Shown piece by piece: positions 1-8,096 of a stretch of 57,277 bases of DNA (position 1 is its first letter; the number at the start of each line of letters is the position of its first letter). The notes beneath the pieces were generated by a model. The model ran no database searches and was not told where the DNA came from. It was given only the letters and a program-made list of their open reading frames with translations. The translations under genes and the position numbers were made by a program. This DNA comes from a virus: the IMG/VR virus record IMGVR_UViG_3300009169_002640, positions 1 to 57,277 of that record, one strand, 5' to 3'.

Positions 1-249
1 CTAGGCCTCGGCCTGCACGGGGAGGACGTTCCGCCCGTCCTGGCTAACTTGCAGCCGCCCGCGGCGGCCGACCTTGGACAGGGTATCATCTTCTGCCCAG
101 TGCCATTCGTGCTTGTTACAGGCAGCCTCTAGCGCCTCCAGTGCCGACAGTTCCCTGTCCATTTTGCGGATCAGGGCGGCCTCCTCATTCACCACCTCGG
201 CCTCTCTTTCGATTGTAGATAGGCGGATACTTCCGCGTGTGCTTCTCAT
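1..249 (-). CDS. hypothetical protein, 82 aa
   Basis: I do not recognise this small charged protein. Residues 9-45 are rich in Glu, Arg, Leu and Ala and look helical, possibly coiled coil; the last third is basic and then acidic. An upstream in-frame ATG at 291 would add 14 arginine-rich residues, but the ATG at 249 has a clear purine-rich GAGAGGAGAG site directly before it, so I chose that start. The stop codon occupies the first three bases of the window. It is the last gene of the leftward group that starts near 683 and is probably an early accessory gene. Confidence 0.55.
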   Translation of the reverse strand: MRSTRGSIRLSTIEREAEVVNEEAALIRKMDRELSALEALEAACNKHEWHWAEDDTLSKVGRRGRLQVSQDGRNVLPVQAEA

Positions 250-332
250 CTCTCTCCTCTCTCTCCGGCTGTGCCGGTCTGAGCTACGCACTCGGCCCCG
301 GTGCCCACCTCCGGGGTTGCCGGGAGGTTAGG

Positions 333-683
333 CTAGAAGGTGTAGTCGTAGTATTCTTGGCGGTATCCGAGAGCGTAGACCTCGCTTCGCATGGTCGTCC
401 CCGCTTCATGCCAGGTCCCGTTTTCGCGCAGAGTGATGATGGTCTTCTCCCCGTCTAGGTTCGGCCTGTACTCGTAAGACTGGCTATCGGTCATTCCTTG
501 AAATAGCGGGATTGCGGTGTCACGCTGGATCACGAGCTTTTTGCCGCTGACTACTTCTATCACAGTATAAGCTCTGCGGTCAGTCCAGCAAAGTTGAGTC
601 ACCCCCATTCCGACTTCCACCTTGGGGGTAGGCGTACCCTGCATTAGGTTGTTAAAGAAGCTCCCTGTGCGCGCTGGTCTCAT
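333..683 (-). CDS. hypothetical protein, 116 aa
   Basis: Unknown function. The protein looks like a small beta-rich fold: alternating hydrophobic strands from about residue 25 to 75 and an aromatic C terminus rich in Tyr. The longer start at 716 is less likely because GAGAGGAAAGAG lies just before the ATG at 683. It is the first gene of the leftward unit, about 50 bp downstream of the leftward promoter at 734-762, so it is likely expressed early. Confidence 0.55.
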   Translation of the reverse strand: MRPARTGSFFNNLMQGTPTPKVEVGMGVTQLCWTDRRAYTVIEVVSGKKLVIQRDTAIPLFQGMTDSQSYEYRPNLDGEKTIITLRENGTWHEAGTTMRSEVYALGYRQEYYDYTF

Positions 684-733
684 TATCTCTCTTTCCTCTC
701 TCTCCGGGGCTATCACTCTAACCCGTCACAGAT

Positions 734-762
734 AATGTACCACGTTGTACCACGTCAGTCAA
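734..762 (-). promoter_or_regulatory. leftward sigma70-type promoter with tandem repeats in the spacer
   Basis: On the minus strand the -35 element is TTGACT (757-762) and the -10 element is TACATT (734-739), separated by exactly 17 bp. The promoter points to the 333-683 and 1-249 genes. The spacer is filled by part of a perfect tandem 10-bp repeat, so the site could be controlled by a repressor or activator. Confidence 0.6.
737..756. repeat. tandem 10-bp direct repeat, putative operator
   Basis: Two adjacent copies of GTACCACGTT/GTACCACGTC lie between the -35 and -10 boxes of the leftward promoter and overlap the -10. One helical turn of spacing places both copies on the same DNA face, as expected for cooperative binding. 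No repressor gene was identified in the window, so the binding protein is unknown. Confidence 0.5.
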
Positions 763-824
763 GTGGATAAAGGTGCTTTTTTCGCAGGACGTTTGTACAG
801 GTGGCGAATCTGTGGCATAGCCTC

Positions 825-853
825 TTGACAGGCCTCCCCGCAGGTGATACTCT
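825..853 (+). promoter_or_regulatory. putative rightward promoter
   Basis: A perfect TTGACA (825-830) is followed 17 bp later by a weak -10 (TACTCT, 848-853); GATACT at 846-851 is an alternative with a 15-bp gap. It faces the 958 gene and the whole rightward block. The strong -35 and poor -10 suggest dependence on an activator or a modified polymerase. Confidence 0.45.
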
Positions 854-957
854 GCGCCACGAAGAAGTCTCTCCTCTGGTGTAGTAGAATAACATAGGCT
901 GCCCAATCGCAGAAACGTGGTGGTCAACACGATCACAAGAGACCAGGAGCCTCCGAC

Positions 958-1332
958 TTGAGCATATCCCCCACTGCCATCCGGCGCGTGACCCTCCCCG
1001 AATCAGATCCCGAACCCGAACGAGCAGACGGCATTAAGTGCCGTCTTTGCGCGTCAGCGAACCCGCGCGGGCGGCGTCGCTGCCTGGCCTGCAATGCGGA
1101 CCTTCAACCCCCCAAGCCCCGGCCCTCAACGCTGAGCCAGTTCACAGACACCGTAGCGCGGGGCGAGGACATGCCGGTGGTCAGTCACTACCTCCACCGG
1201 CATGAGTATCTGGAGGACCTGACGCCGGACCAATTCCATGCGTTGCGGCGGAAGCGGGGCCGGCGCGCGGCGGAGCAGCGGGACAAGCGGCTGCGGCAGC
1301 GGGGGACCAGGCGGGAGCGGTATGCAGACTGA
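958..1332 (+). CDS. zinc-ribbon protein, 124 aa
   Basis: Small basic protein with a central four-cysteine zinc ribbon (CRLC at residues 28-31, then CLAC about ten residues later). The last 30 residues are strongly Arg-rich and could bind nucleic acid. Translation probably starts at TTG 958, which has AGGAG eight bases upstream; no ATG fits as well. It is the first gene of the rightward operon and overlaps the ParB-like gene by 11 nt. Specific function unknown. Confidence 0.55.
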   Translation: MSISPTAIRRVTLPESDPEPERADGIKCRLCASANPRGRRRCLACNADLQPPKPRPSTLSQFTDTVARGEDMPVVSHYLHRHEYLEDLTPDQFHALRRKRGRRAAEQRDKRLRQRGTRRERYAD

Positions 1333-1828
1333 AGGGCGGGCGATAGCGGACCTGAAGCCCCACTCCGCGAACTACCGGCGTCACCCCGAGGGACAGCTTG
1401 CAATCCTGCGGGAGAGCCTGCGCGTTCACGGGCAACAGAAGCCGGTGGTGATCACCCCCGATGGCACGATTCTCGCGGGGCATGGATTGGTGGAGGCGGC
1501 GCAGGCTGAGGGTTGGACGGAGATAACCTGCCACGTTTACGACGGGCCGTATCCCGAAGCGTTCTTAGTTGTGGACAACAGGAGCGCCGACCTCGCGGAA
1601 GACGATACTATCGCCCTCGCCTCCCTCCTCCAGTCTCTCCAGGAAGACGGGCAGTTGGAGGCGACGGGGTTTGACTCAGAGGGGCTGGCGGAACTGCTTG
1701 CGGAGATTGAGGCTGGCAATCCTGAGAACGTCACCTTCCCTGAGTATGATGAGAACCTGTCAGATTCACCAGAGGGCAAGCTGAAGCGCGCTACCTGCCC
1801 GGAATGCGGCCATGTCTTCGACCTCTAG
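1322..1828 (+). CDS. ParB/Srx-fold protein
   Basis: A 168-residue ParB-like N-terminal domain protein. The hallmark stretch is a 'VVITPDGTILAGHG' segment at about residues 42-55, matching the ParB motif in which a glycine-histidine box follows a 'hhDG..IhxGh' strand. Phage ParB-like proteins often sit beside DNA methyltransferases, as here, where the next gene is a cytosine methyltransferase overlapping by 17 nt. The C terminus ends in CPECGHVFDL, half of a zinc ribbon. An upstream ATG at 1238 would add a Gly/Ser/Arg-rich leader overlapping the previous gene; I prefer 1322. A CTPase or nuclease activity is known for the family but not shown here. Confidence 0.75.
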   Translation: MQTEGRAIADLKPHSANYRRHPEGQLAILRESLRVHGQQKPVVITPDGTILAGHGLVEAAQAEGWTEITCHVYDGPYPEAFLVVDNRSADLAEDDTIALASLLQSLQEDGQLEATGFDSEGLAELLAEIEAGNPENVTFPEYDENLSDSPEGKLKRATCPECGHVFDL

Positions 1829-2825
1829 GGACTTCACCGTTATCAGCACCTTCGCGGGCGGGGGGGGGTCTTCCCTCGGTTACAAGCTGGCTGGTGGGCG
1901 GGTACTGCTAGCGGTCGAATGGGACCCCAAGGCTGCGGCCTGCTATCAGGCGAACTTCCCAGAGACTCCCTTCTATCTCGGGGACATTGCCGCGTTGTCG
2001 GTAGAGGAATGCCTTCAACTCGCGGGGATCGCGCCGGGGGAACTCGATATGCTTGACGGGTCCCCTCCCTGCCAGGGCTTCTCGACCGCGGGCAAGCGTG
2101 AGGTTTCAGATCCCCGAAACTCCCTCTTTCGTGAATATGTTCGCCTCCTGCGCGGCCTGCAGCCCAAGGCATTTGTCATGGAGAACGTATCCGGCTTGGT
2201 CAAGGGAGCTATGCGTCCGGCCTTCCGCGAGATCATACGGGAATTGAAGGCCTCCGGCTATCAGGTGAAGTGCCGGCTCCTTGACGCGAAGTGGTTTGGG
2301 GTTCCACAGGAGCGGAAGCGGCTGATCTGGATTGGAGCGCGGGAAGACCTGGGGCTTGTGCCGGAGCATCCGAAGGCACAGGCTAGGCCGGTGACGGTAA
2401 GGGAGGCCCTCGCGGGATGTGAGATCGGACCCGTCCCTCTATTCAACGACAAGTATGCGAGGTTGTGGCCTCGCGTAAGACCGGGACAGAGGGCGGATGC
2501 TGTACTGGGTAACGCGGGGTTCAATGGATGCGTCAAACTGAATCCAGACCGTCCGAGTAAGACTATCCCGAAGGTACAAACCGGACGCGGATTCGGTACT
2601 ATATGTCATTGGGCGGTCCCTCGGGCCATTTCCATCCCGGAGGCCAAGCGACTGCATTCATTCCCGGATGACTTCATAGTGACGGGAACCTATCAAGAGC
2701 AATGGGCGTGGATCGGCAACTCCGTCCCTCCCCTCCTCTCCAAGGCTATAGCTGAGGCAGTCTATGATTCGGTGATAGTACCGGCGCGGGAGAAGCTGAC
2801 CGGGCAGGAGGCCGTCCGTGTCTGA
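1812..2825 (+). CDS. dcm: DNA (cytosine-C5) methyltransferase
   Basis: Transfers a methyl group from S-adenosylmethionine to C5 of cytosine in DNA. The family motifs appear in order: motif I FAGGGGSS (residues 14-21), motif IV GSPPCQGFS with catalytic Cys87, motif VI ENVSGL (124-129), motif VIII QERKR (166-170), motif IX near RPSKTI (about 250), and motif X GNSVPP near 313. At 337 aa it has the normal length for a solitary enzyme with a short target-recognition region. No restriction partner adjoins it, so it probably protects phage DNA from host restriction or marks it for packaging, since it lies just before the terminases. The start overlaps the ParB-like gene by 17 nt. Confidence 0.93.
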   Translation: MSSTSRDFTVISTFAGGGGSSLGYKLAGGRVLLAVEWDPKAAACYQANFPETPFYLGDIAALSVEECLQLAGIAPGELDMLDGSPPCQGFSTAGKREVSDPRNSLFREYVRLLRGLQPKAFVMENVSGLVKGAMRPAFREIIRELKASGYQVKCRLLDAKWFGVPQERKRLIWIGAREDLGLVPEHPKAQARPVTVREALAGCEIGPVPLFNDKYARLWPRVRPGQRADAVLGNAGFNGCVKLNPDRPSKTIPKVQTGRGFGTICHWAVPRAISIPEAKRLHSFPDDFIVTGTYQEQWAWIGNSVPPLLSKAIAEAVYDSVIVPAREKLTGQEAVRV

Positions 2826-2928
2826 GAACCCCACCCTCCTGAAACACAAGACAAGGCGCGACTCACCCTGTAGGCCAGGCCCCCGGGGAGTGTATCTGGG
2901 GCGAGAAGGCAGAAGAGGAAGCTGGTAA

Positions 2929-3729
2929 ATGGCTGACGATCGCGAGAGAAAGCCGTGGGAGAGGCGTCGGGAGGAGTCCTTCCGCGCCTATGCAGCCTTC
3001 TGCGTCTATCGGAACCTCGGCGCAGATCGGAGCTTGACGCTTGCAGTGCGTCAGTACCTCACGCTCAGTACCCCCAATGCCCGCGCAACCAAGGCACAAT
3101 CTGAGCGCGCTCGCTATCTGACTCACCCGACTCCCGGCAAGTATCTGCGAAACGTCAGACGCAGGTGGGGTGATTGGAGCCGAAAACATGCCTGGGTGGC
3201 CCGCGCCGAGGCCTACGACGCCTGGATACTCGCCGAATCCGACCGGCGCTCTGCCGAGGCTGCAATCGCCGAAGCAGACCGCCAGACTGCCGAGAACATC
3301 CGCCGCCAGGCCCTGCGCTTGACCCATGCGCGCAACCTCCAGGATTCAGCCGAGCAGGCGCGGGAGCTCGCCCTGCCGGTGGCGATGATCAGACTCAAGA
3401 CGGCGCAAGCGGAATTGCTGGAGATGCAGAAGAGGAACGCCCCCCCCTCTGAACTCGCGAAGGCCGCGAAGCAGGCGTCAGAGGATGCTATCAGCATCCT
3501 GCATTGGGTGGTCAAGGCGCTTCCGGCTGGGCAGAAAGCCGAACTCCTGAACCTGGGTGAGGTCACGGACCGGCAGGCCCACCAGGTGGAGGGCAAGGGG
3601 CTGACGGAGCAGATTGTCGCGGCGCTGGAGCAGGCCCTGGGGGAGAGAGATGTTGACCTGCCCACCCTAGGGGTCCTGCGGGAGCGGCTGCTGTCGGGAA
3701 TCAATGGCAACGGCAACGGAGGGGGTTGA
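2929..3729 (+). CDS. terminase small subunit-like protein
   Basis: A 266-residue protein directly before the large terminase. Around residues 80-105 it carries a 'W..RK.AWVARAEAYD' motif frequent in small terminase proteins of phages, next to a segment resembling a DNA-binding helix. Residues 110-200 are long Ala/Gln/Glu-rich helices likely to drive oligomerisation. The C terminus ends in an Asn-Gly repeat followed by Gly residues, encoded by a GGCAAC-type hexanucleotide repeat. Expected role: recognise the packaging site and hand DNA to the large subunit. Assignment rests on position and the motif. Confidence 0.65.
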   Translation: MADDRERKPWERRREESFRAYAAFCVYRNLGADRSLTLAVRQYLTLSTPNARATKAQSERARYLTHPTPGKYLRNVRRRWGDWSRKHAWVARAEAYDAWILAESDRRSAEAAIAEADRQTAENIRRQALRLTHARNLQDSAEQARELALPVAMIRLKTAQAELLEMQKRNAPPSELAKAAKQASEDAISILHWVVKALPAGQKAELLNLGEVTDRQAHQVEGKGLTEQIVAALEQALGERDVDLPTLGVLRERLLSGINGNGNGGG

Positions 3730-3745
3730 GCCGCGGGAGGCGGAC

Positions 3746-5209
3746 ATGCAGGGACTTCCTGCGGCACTCACAGAGGAGGCGGTGTGCGGTGGATTCGACC
3801 AGTTTAAGGCGCGGCACTTCCGCCGCCTCTACCGGAATTGCCTAGTCGAGTTCGCCTTCGACTGCGTCTCCTGGGGGGAGGGGGAGGGGCCAACTCCCTA
3901 TCAGGAGGAGATACTCGCGACCATCCCGGCAAGGCCCCGGATCGCAGTGCGTGGGCCGCACGGTTTGGGTAAGACCGCCCTCGCCGCCCTGGTTGTGCTG
4001 CACTTCGGGCTGACGCGGGACGGCGAGGACTGGAAATGCCCGACTACCGCGTCCGCTTGGCGGCAACTAACACACTATCTCTGGCCGGAAATCCATAAGT
4101 GGTGTCGCCGCCTGCGCTGGGAGAAGGTCGGGAGGGACTCGTTTCGGGATGGCCAGGACCTGCTGCAGTTAAGCCTGAAGCTGGGCACGGGGGAGGCTTT
4201 CGCGATGGCCTCCGACCAGCCGAGCCTGCTTGAGGGGGCGCACGCAGACAGCCTGTACTACCTGTTCGACGAGGCGAAGAGCATTCCAGCGCCGATCTGG
4301 GATGCCGCCGAAGGGGCCTTCGCCTCCGGGAATTGCCAGGCCCTCGCGGTCAGTACGCCGGGGGAGCCGGTAGGCCGATTCTACGAGATTCACGCGCGGC
4401 GGCCTGGCTTTGAGGACTGGTGGGTTCGACACGTCACGCTGGAGGAGTGTATCGCCGCAGGACGGGTGTCCCGCGAGTGGGCGGAGCAGCGCAAGCGGCA
4501 GTGGGGTGAGGACTCGGCAGCCTATCAGAACCGCGTTCTGGGCGAGTTTGCCTCCAGCGAAGAGGACGGGGTCATCCCCCTCTCCTGGGTGGAATTGGCG
4601 AATGAGCGGTGGCGGTCCCTGGAGGAGTCCGGGGCCTGGGAGGAATTCAAGTGCGCCGGCGTAGACGTGGCGCGCTCCGGGCAGGACAGGACGGTGTTCG
4701 CCCTGCGGCACGGCTATGCGGTTCGCGAACTACGCCGCTACACGCGCCAGGACACGATGCAGACGACCGGGCTGGTAAGTGGCCTGCTGGCGGCCCATGG
4801 CGGCGGGGCCGTGGTAGACGTGATCGGCATCGGCGCCGGGGTAGTAGACCGGCTTCAGGAGCAGGGCCTGACGGTAACCCCGTTCAATGCTTCGGAGCGG
4901 ACTGACGCAAAGGACCATTCGGGAGAGTTGGGCTTCGTAAACAAGCGCAGCGCGGCCTGGTGGGCCCTGCGGGAACTACTGGACCCGGCCTCCGGTGAGC
5001 CGATAGCCCTGCCTCCCGATGACCTGCTCACCGGCGACCTCACCGCCCCAAAGTGGCGCGTGATGTCTGGCGGCAAGATTCAGGTCGAGTCCAAAGACGA
5101 GATCCGCAAGCGAATCGGGCGCAGCACGGATGACGGAGATGCAGTGGTAATGGCTTTCTGGGAAGAGCGAACCCCGGATTATGCCAGCGCCTATACCGTG
5201 ATGTTCTGA
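3746..5209 (+). CDS. terL: terminase large subunit
   Basis: DNA-packaging motor ATPase and nuclease. Walker A is GPHGLGKT (residues 70-77), Walker B is LYYLFDEAKS (catalytic Asp-Glu near 175-176). The C-terminal RNase H-like nuclease domain starts at GVDVARSG (Asp about 307) and continues to a final acidic DGDAVVMAF motif near the C terminus. Its 487 aa are normal for the family. The ATG at 3746 is preferred over that at 3704 because GGGAGG lies at the right distance before it; the longer start lacks a site and overlaps the previous gene more. It would dock on the portal encoded next. Confidence 0.92.
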   Translation: MQGLPAALTEEAVCGGFDQFKARHFRRLYRNCLVEFAFDCVSWGEGEGPTPYQEEILATIPARPRIAVRGPHGLGKTALAALVVLHFGLTRDGEDWKCPTTASAWRQLTHYLWPEIHKWCRRLRWEKVGRDSFRDGQDLLQLSLKLGTGEAFAMASDQPSLLEGAHADSLYYLFDEAKSIPAPIWDAAEGAFASGNCQALAVSTPGEPVGRFYEIHARRPGFEDWWVRHVTLEECIAAGRVSREWAEQRKRQWGEDSAAYQNRVLGEFASSEEDGVIPLSWVELANERWRSLEESGAWEEFKCAGVDVARSGQDRTVFALRHGYAVRELRRYTRQDTMQTTGLVSGLLAAHGGGAVVDVIGIGAGVVDRLQEQGLTVTPFNASERTDAKDHSGELGFVNKRSAAWWALRELLDPASGEPIALPPDDLLTGDLTAPKWRVMSGGKIQVESKDEIRKRIGRSTDDGDAVVMAFWEERTPDYASAYTVMF

Positions 5210-5234
5210 ACTCACCGGGCCGAGAGGGCCGATC

Positions 5235-6800
5235 ATGCCAGGCTTAAAAGACACCATCGGCGGAAAGCTGGCGCGCTTCCTGGCGCGCTACCAGGATACG
5301 GCCCCGACTGCCCCGGCACGTCCGGGATTTGACGAGGCGGGGCTGGTGAATGTCGACCCGATGGCCGCGCAGGTTGACCGCTGGCGGGTAGCGCAGACGC
5401 GGGCGAAGCGACATGCCCTCCGCGACCGAATGGACGAGGAGGACGGCGTAGTCTCCAAGGCCTTGGACGTGCTCGCGGACGTGGCGACAGCCCCAGACGA
5501 CGAGGGCGATTCGGGCGAATCATTCTCCCTTGACTGTGAGGACGAGCGCGCGCTTGCCGAGGCGGAGCTACTGGTGGAGGCCCTGCATCTCCAGGACCGA
5601 TCCTGGGAGATCGCGCGCCGGATCGCGAAGTACGGCAATGACTGCTTCGAGCCGGTGCTGGATGCTGCGGGAACGCGGGTCATGCGCTACAAGCTGTTGC
5701 CCGAGGAGCAGATTTGGAGGCGGCTTGACGAGTTCGGGAACCCGCTGGACCCGCCCTGGGAACAGCGGTCGGCCTGGCAGAGTGAAGGCGCGGGGATTGG
5801 GCTGCGCGAGTGGCAGGTAGTACACTATGCCCACCGCGCGGACGAGCGGGCGATTTACGGGCGCGGGATACTCGACTGCGAGCGGGACTGGCAGCGCCTC
5901 CAAGACATTGAAGATTCGATGGTCAGTGCGCGCCTCCTGCGCGGCTATGATCGCAACGTCCATTACATCCCGGTCTCGGAGAGCGCGTGGCAGGCGGAAA
6001 TTCAGAAGGCGATCGAGGACTACAAGCGGGCCTGGCGGAAGCGCAGGGTGCTGAGCGCAGAGGATGGGGTGACGCAGCGCGACAACCCCGGCAGCGTCCA
6101 CCAGGACGCCTTTGTGCCGGTCCCCATCGGAATGGAAGTGGCGAAGCTCGGAATCGAGAACATCAGTCCCCAGAACGTACAACTCCAGAACATCCGCGAC
6201 GTGGAGTATCTGCGGGCGCGGGTGTTGGCGCGCCTAGGGGTGCCGATGCGCTACCTGAACATGGGCGGCGGGGAGGCCGTCCGGGCGGCCCTGGGCGAGG
6301 GCGGAATCAGCCAGGAGGATATTCAGTTTGCGCGCACGGTGCGACAGATTCAGAAGGTGCTGCGGGAGGGGCATAGCCGGCCACTCAGCCTGCACCTGAT
6401 TCTGCGCGGCTACAACCCAATCGAGAAGCCGGTAGCGCTCAAATTCCCGGTGATCAGCACGGCCGACGCGTCGCGCAATGCAGACGTAGATCTGAAGCGC
6501 GCGCAGGCCCTCCAGATTGTCAGCCAACTTCTCTCCCTGCCCGCCGAGATGGTGGTAGACCACTACATGCGCCTCTCCGCGCAGGAGAAGGAGCGGTGGT
6601 TTGGGGAGCAGATGGAGAAGCTCCAGGCCGCGGTGACCGTCAAGGCGGCCGCGCTACCTGCGCCCGAGAACCTGGAGCGAATTGCGGCAAGCGTGCTAGT
6701 GATGGCACAGGAGCATCTGCATGGCAATGGCAACAGCCGCGCGGGAGTCGCTGGAGCGGACCTGCGCGACCTGCACGCATACCCTGCACCTACTCGCTGA
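5235..6800 (+). CDS. portal protein
   Basis: Portal protein of 521 aa that would form the dodecameric DNA channel at one capsid vertex. It follows the terminase and precedes the MuF-like gene, the standard order. The pattern of a helical N terminus, a central beta-rich wing with Tyr/Trp-rich strands, a basic 'RAWRKRR' followed by an 'NPGS' box near residues 270-290, and the clip/stem helices afterwards recalls T4 gp20-like portals, which matches the T4-like capsid type below. The C terminus contains another Asn-Gly run (HGNGNS). The last 80 nt overlap the MuF gene. Confidence 0.85.
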   Translation: MPGLKDTIGGKLARFLARYQDTAPTAPARPGFDEAGLVNVDPMAAQVDRWRVAQTRAKRHALRDRMDEEDGVVSKALDVLADVATAPDDEGDSGESFSLDCEDERALAEAELLVEALHLQDRSWEIARRIAKYGNDCFEPVLDAAGTRVMRYKLLPEEQIWRRLDEFGNPLDPPWEQRSAWQSEGAGIGLREWQVVHYAHRADERAIYGRGILDCERDWQRLQDIEDSMVSARLLRGYDRNVHYIPVSESAWQAEIQKAIEDYKRAWRKRRVLSAEDGVTQRDNPGSVHQDAFVPVPIGMEVAKLGIENISPQNVQLQNIRDVEYLRARVLARLGVPMRYLNMGGGEAVRAALGEGGISQEDIQFARTVRQIQKVLREGHSRPLSLHLILRGYNPIEKPVALKFPVISTADASRNADVDLKRAQALQIVSQLLSLPAEMVVDHYMRLSAQEKERWFGEQMEKLQAAVTVKAAALPAPENLERIAASVLVMAQEHLHGNGNSRAGVAGADLRDLHAYPAPTR

Positions 6801-7812
6801 GGCGCGGTTACCCGAGGCGGGGCCGCGGCGCAAGCTACAGGCCCTGGTCGCCTCGGTGGCCGGAGAGTGGGAGCGTCGCTTCTGGGCGCGGTGGCAGCAG
6901 CCCTCCCGGTCGGCGTTGCCCGCGCTCTGTCTCGACGCCTTCGAGCAGGACCTGGAACTAGAACGGTTGCGCACGGAGTGGCGACGGATCGTCCGCGCGG
7001 AGGCTCCCTTCCGCGGGGTGCGGGCGGAGTGGCGGGATCGCATTGCGGGGCTGAAGTCTTTGTCCGAGTTGGAGAGGCAGGCCTTGGCCGCGCGCTTGCG
7101 GGGCCGGGGGATGCTGGAGGCGGCGATGGGGCCGGGCAGCGGCGACCCCGGTTCCCTGGAGGTATTGCTGCAAGCGGTGGAGTTGCCGGAGGGCCTGAAC
7201 GGGAGGTTTCGAGAGGGGTTTGCCGAGGCCTTCGCGGAGGCAATGAGGAACGGGGCAGTCAACACCGTCGCGCAGCTAGGCCTGGGGCAGGAGTGGCTGC
7301 TAAAAGACCCCCGCGCGCTGGAGAGCCTGCGAGAATACGCTGGGTGGTACGGGGACAGAATCACGAAGCTGCTTCCGGTAGCCTGGCAGGAGGATCTGAA
7401 GCAGGAGGTCATCGCGGGGATGGACGGGGGGGAGTCGGCGCAGGAGATGACAGCGCGGCTGACCGCGCGCTTCGAGGGATTGAAGGGATGGGAGGCAGAG
7501 CGGATCGCCCGGACGGAGAGTGTGCGGGCGCGGGTCGAAGGGCGCATGGGCGTCTACCGGGTCGCCCTGGTGCAGCGGGTAGAGTGGATCACCGCGGACG
7601 CGCCCTGCCCGATTTGCAGCCCTCGTAGTGGGAGGGTGTATGACCTGGAGTCGGCCCCGCCGATCCCTGCTCACCCACACTGCGAATGCGATTACGCCGC
7701 GGCCTCCGAGGACCTGGACCGCCTTCGCCGCGAGGCCTTAGCAGGAACCGGGCCGATAGTACCGTGGCCGATAGACTTGCCCGCGCGGTATGCGCAAGGA
7801 GGCATAGCATGA
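6721..7812 (+). CDS. MuF-like head morphogenesis protein
   Basis: Minor head protein of the phage Mu F / SPP1 gp7 type. The diagnostic C-terminal part has 'ARTES' (around residue 260), then a Cys pair (CPIC) and a PPIPAHPHCECDY box close to the C terminus, the conserved Cys/His region of this family. The long helical N-terminal two thirds is typical. AGGAG sits seven bases before the ATG, supporting this start despite an 80-nt overlap with the portal gene. The stop overlaps the next start as ATGA. Known relatives are ejected with DNA or assist prohead assembly. Confidence 0.88.
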   Translation: MAMATAARESLERTCATCTHTLHLLAEARLPEAGPRRKLQALVASVAGEWERRFWARWQQPSRSALPALCLDAFEQDLELERLRTEWRRIVRAEAPFRGVRAEWRDRIAGLKSLSELERQALAARLRGRGMLEAAMGPGSGDPGSLEVLLQAVELPEGLNGRFREGFAEAFAEAMRNGAVNTVAQLGLGQEWLLKDPRALESLREYAGWYGDRITKLLPVAWQEDLKQEVIAGMDGGESAQEMTARLTARFEGLKGWEAERIARTESVRARVEGRMGVYRVALVQRVEWITADAPCPICSPRSGRVYDLESAPPIPAHPHCECDYAAASEDLDRLRREALAGTGPIVPWPIDLPARYAQGGIA

Positions 7813-8003
7813 ACCCCTGGGAGATGGCAGAACTGGCCGCGCGGTTGCTGGCCCAACGCCTGGGCGGGACCGCGTGCGTAGACGTGCTGGCAGCCGTGCA
7901 GGACGAGGAAAGCTGCACCTTTTCGCTGCGGGTGCGCGCGGTAGAAGCGCAGATGCTGATTGAGGGAGTACAGGCGCCGGCCGGGTCGGCGCCACAAGCG
8001 TAA
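7809..8003 (+). CDS. hypothetical protein, 64 aa
   Basis: Small acidic protein whose ATG overlaps the MuF stop (ATGA), indicating translational coupling within the head operon. It has no recognisable domain; residues 5-40 look amphipathic. It is followed by a strong hairpin, so it closes the packaging/portal transcription unit. Function unknown. Confidence 0.5.
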   Translation: MNPWEMAELAARLLAQRLGGTACVDVLAAVQDEESCTFSLRVRAVEAQMLIEGVQAPAGSAPQA

Positions 8004-8026
8004 GTTCTCACCCCATAGCACGCCTC

Positions 8027-8051
8027 ACGGCACGGCCTCTCGCCGTGCCGT
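8027..8051 (+). terminator. hairpin upstream of the capsid gene
   Basis: A perfect 10-bp stem ACGGCACGGC / GCCGTGCCGT with a five-base CTCTC loop, followed by a weak TGTCTT tract. It separates the packaging genes from the capsid fusion gene. It could be a partial terminator, an RNA processing site, or a 5-prime mRNA stabiliser for the capsid message. Confidence 0.55.
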
Positions 8052-8096
8052 TGTCTTGGCCGGGCACCGGGCAGCCCGTACTCATGGAGCACGGCC

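Noticed and set aside
718-936. Minus-strand ORF of 72 aa in the divergent region
   Set aside because: It overlaps both promoter elements and the tandem repeats, has no ribosome site, and its composition is not protein-like.
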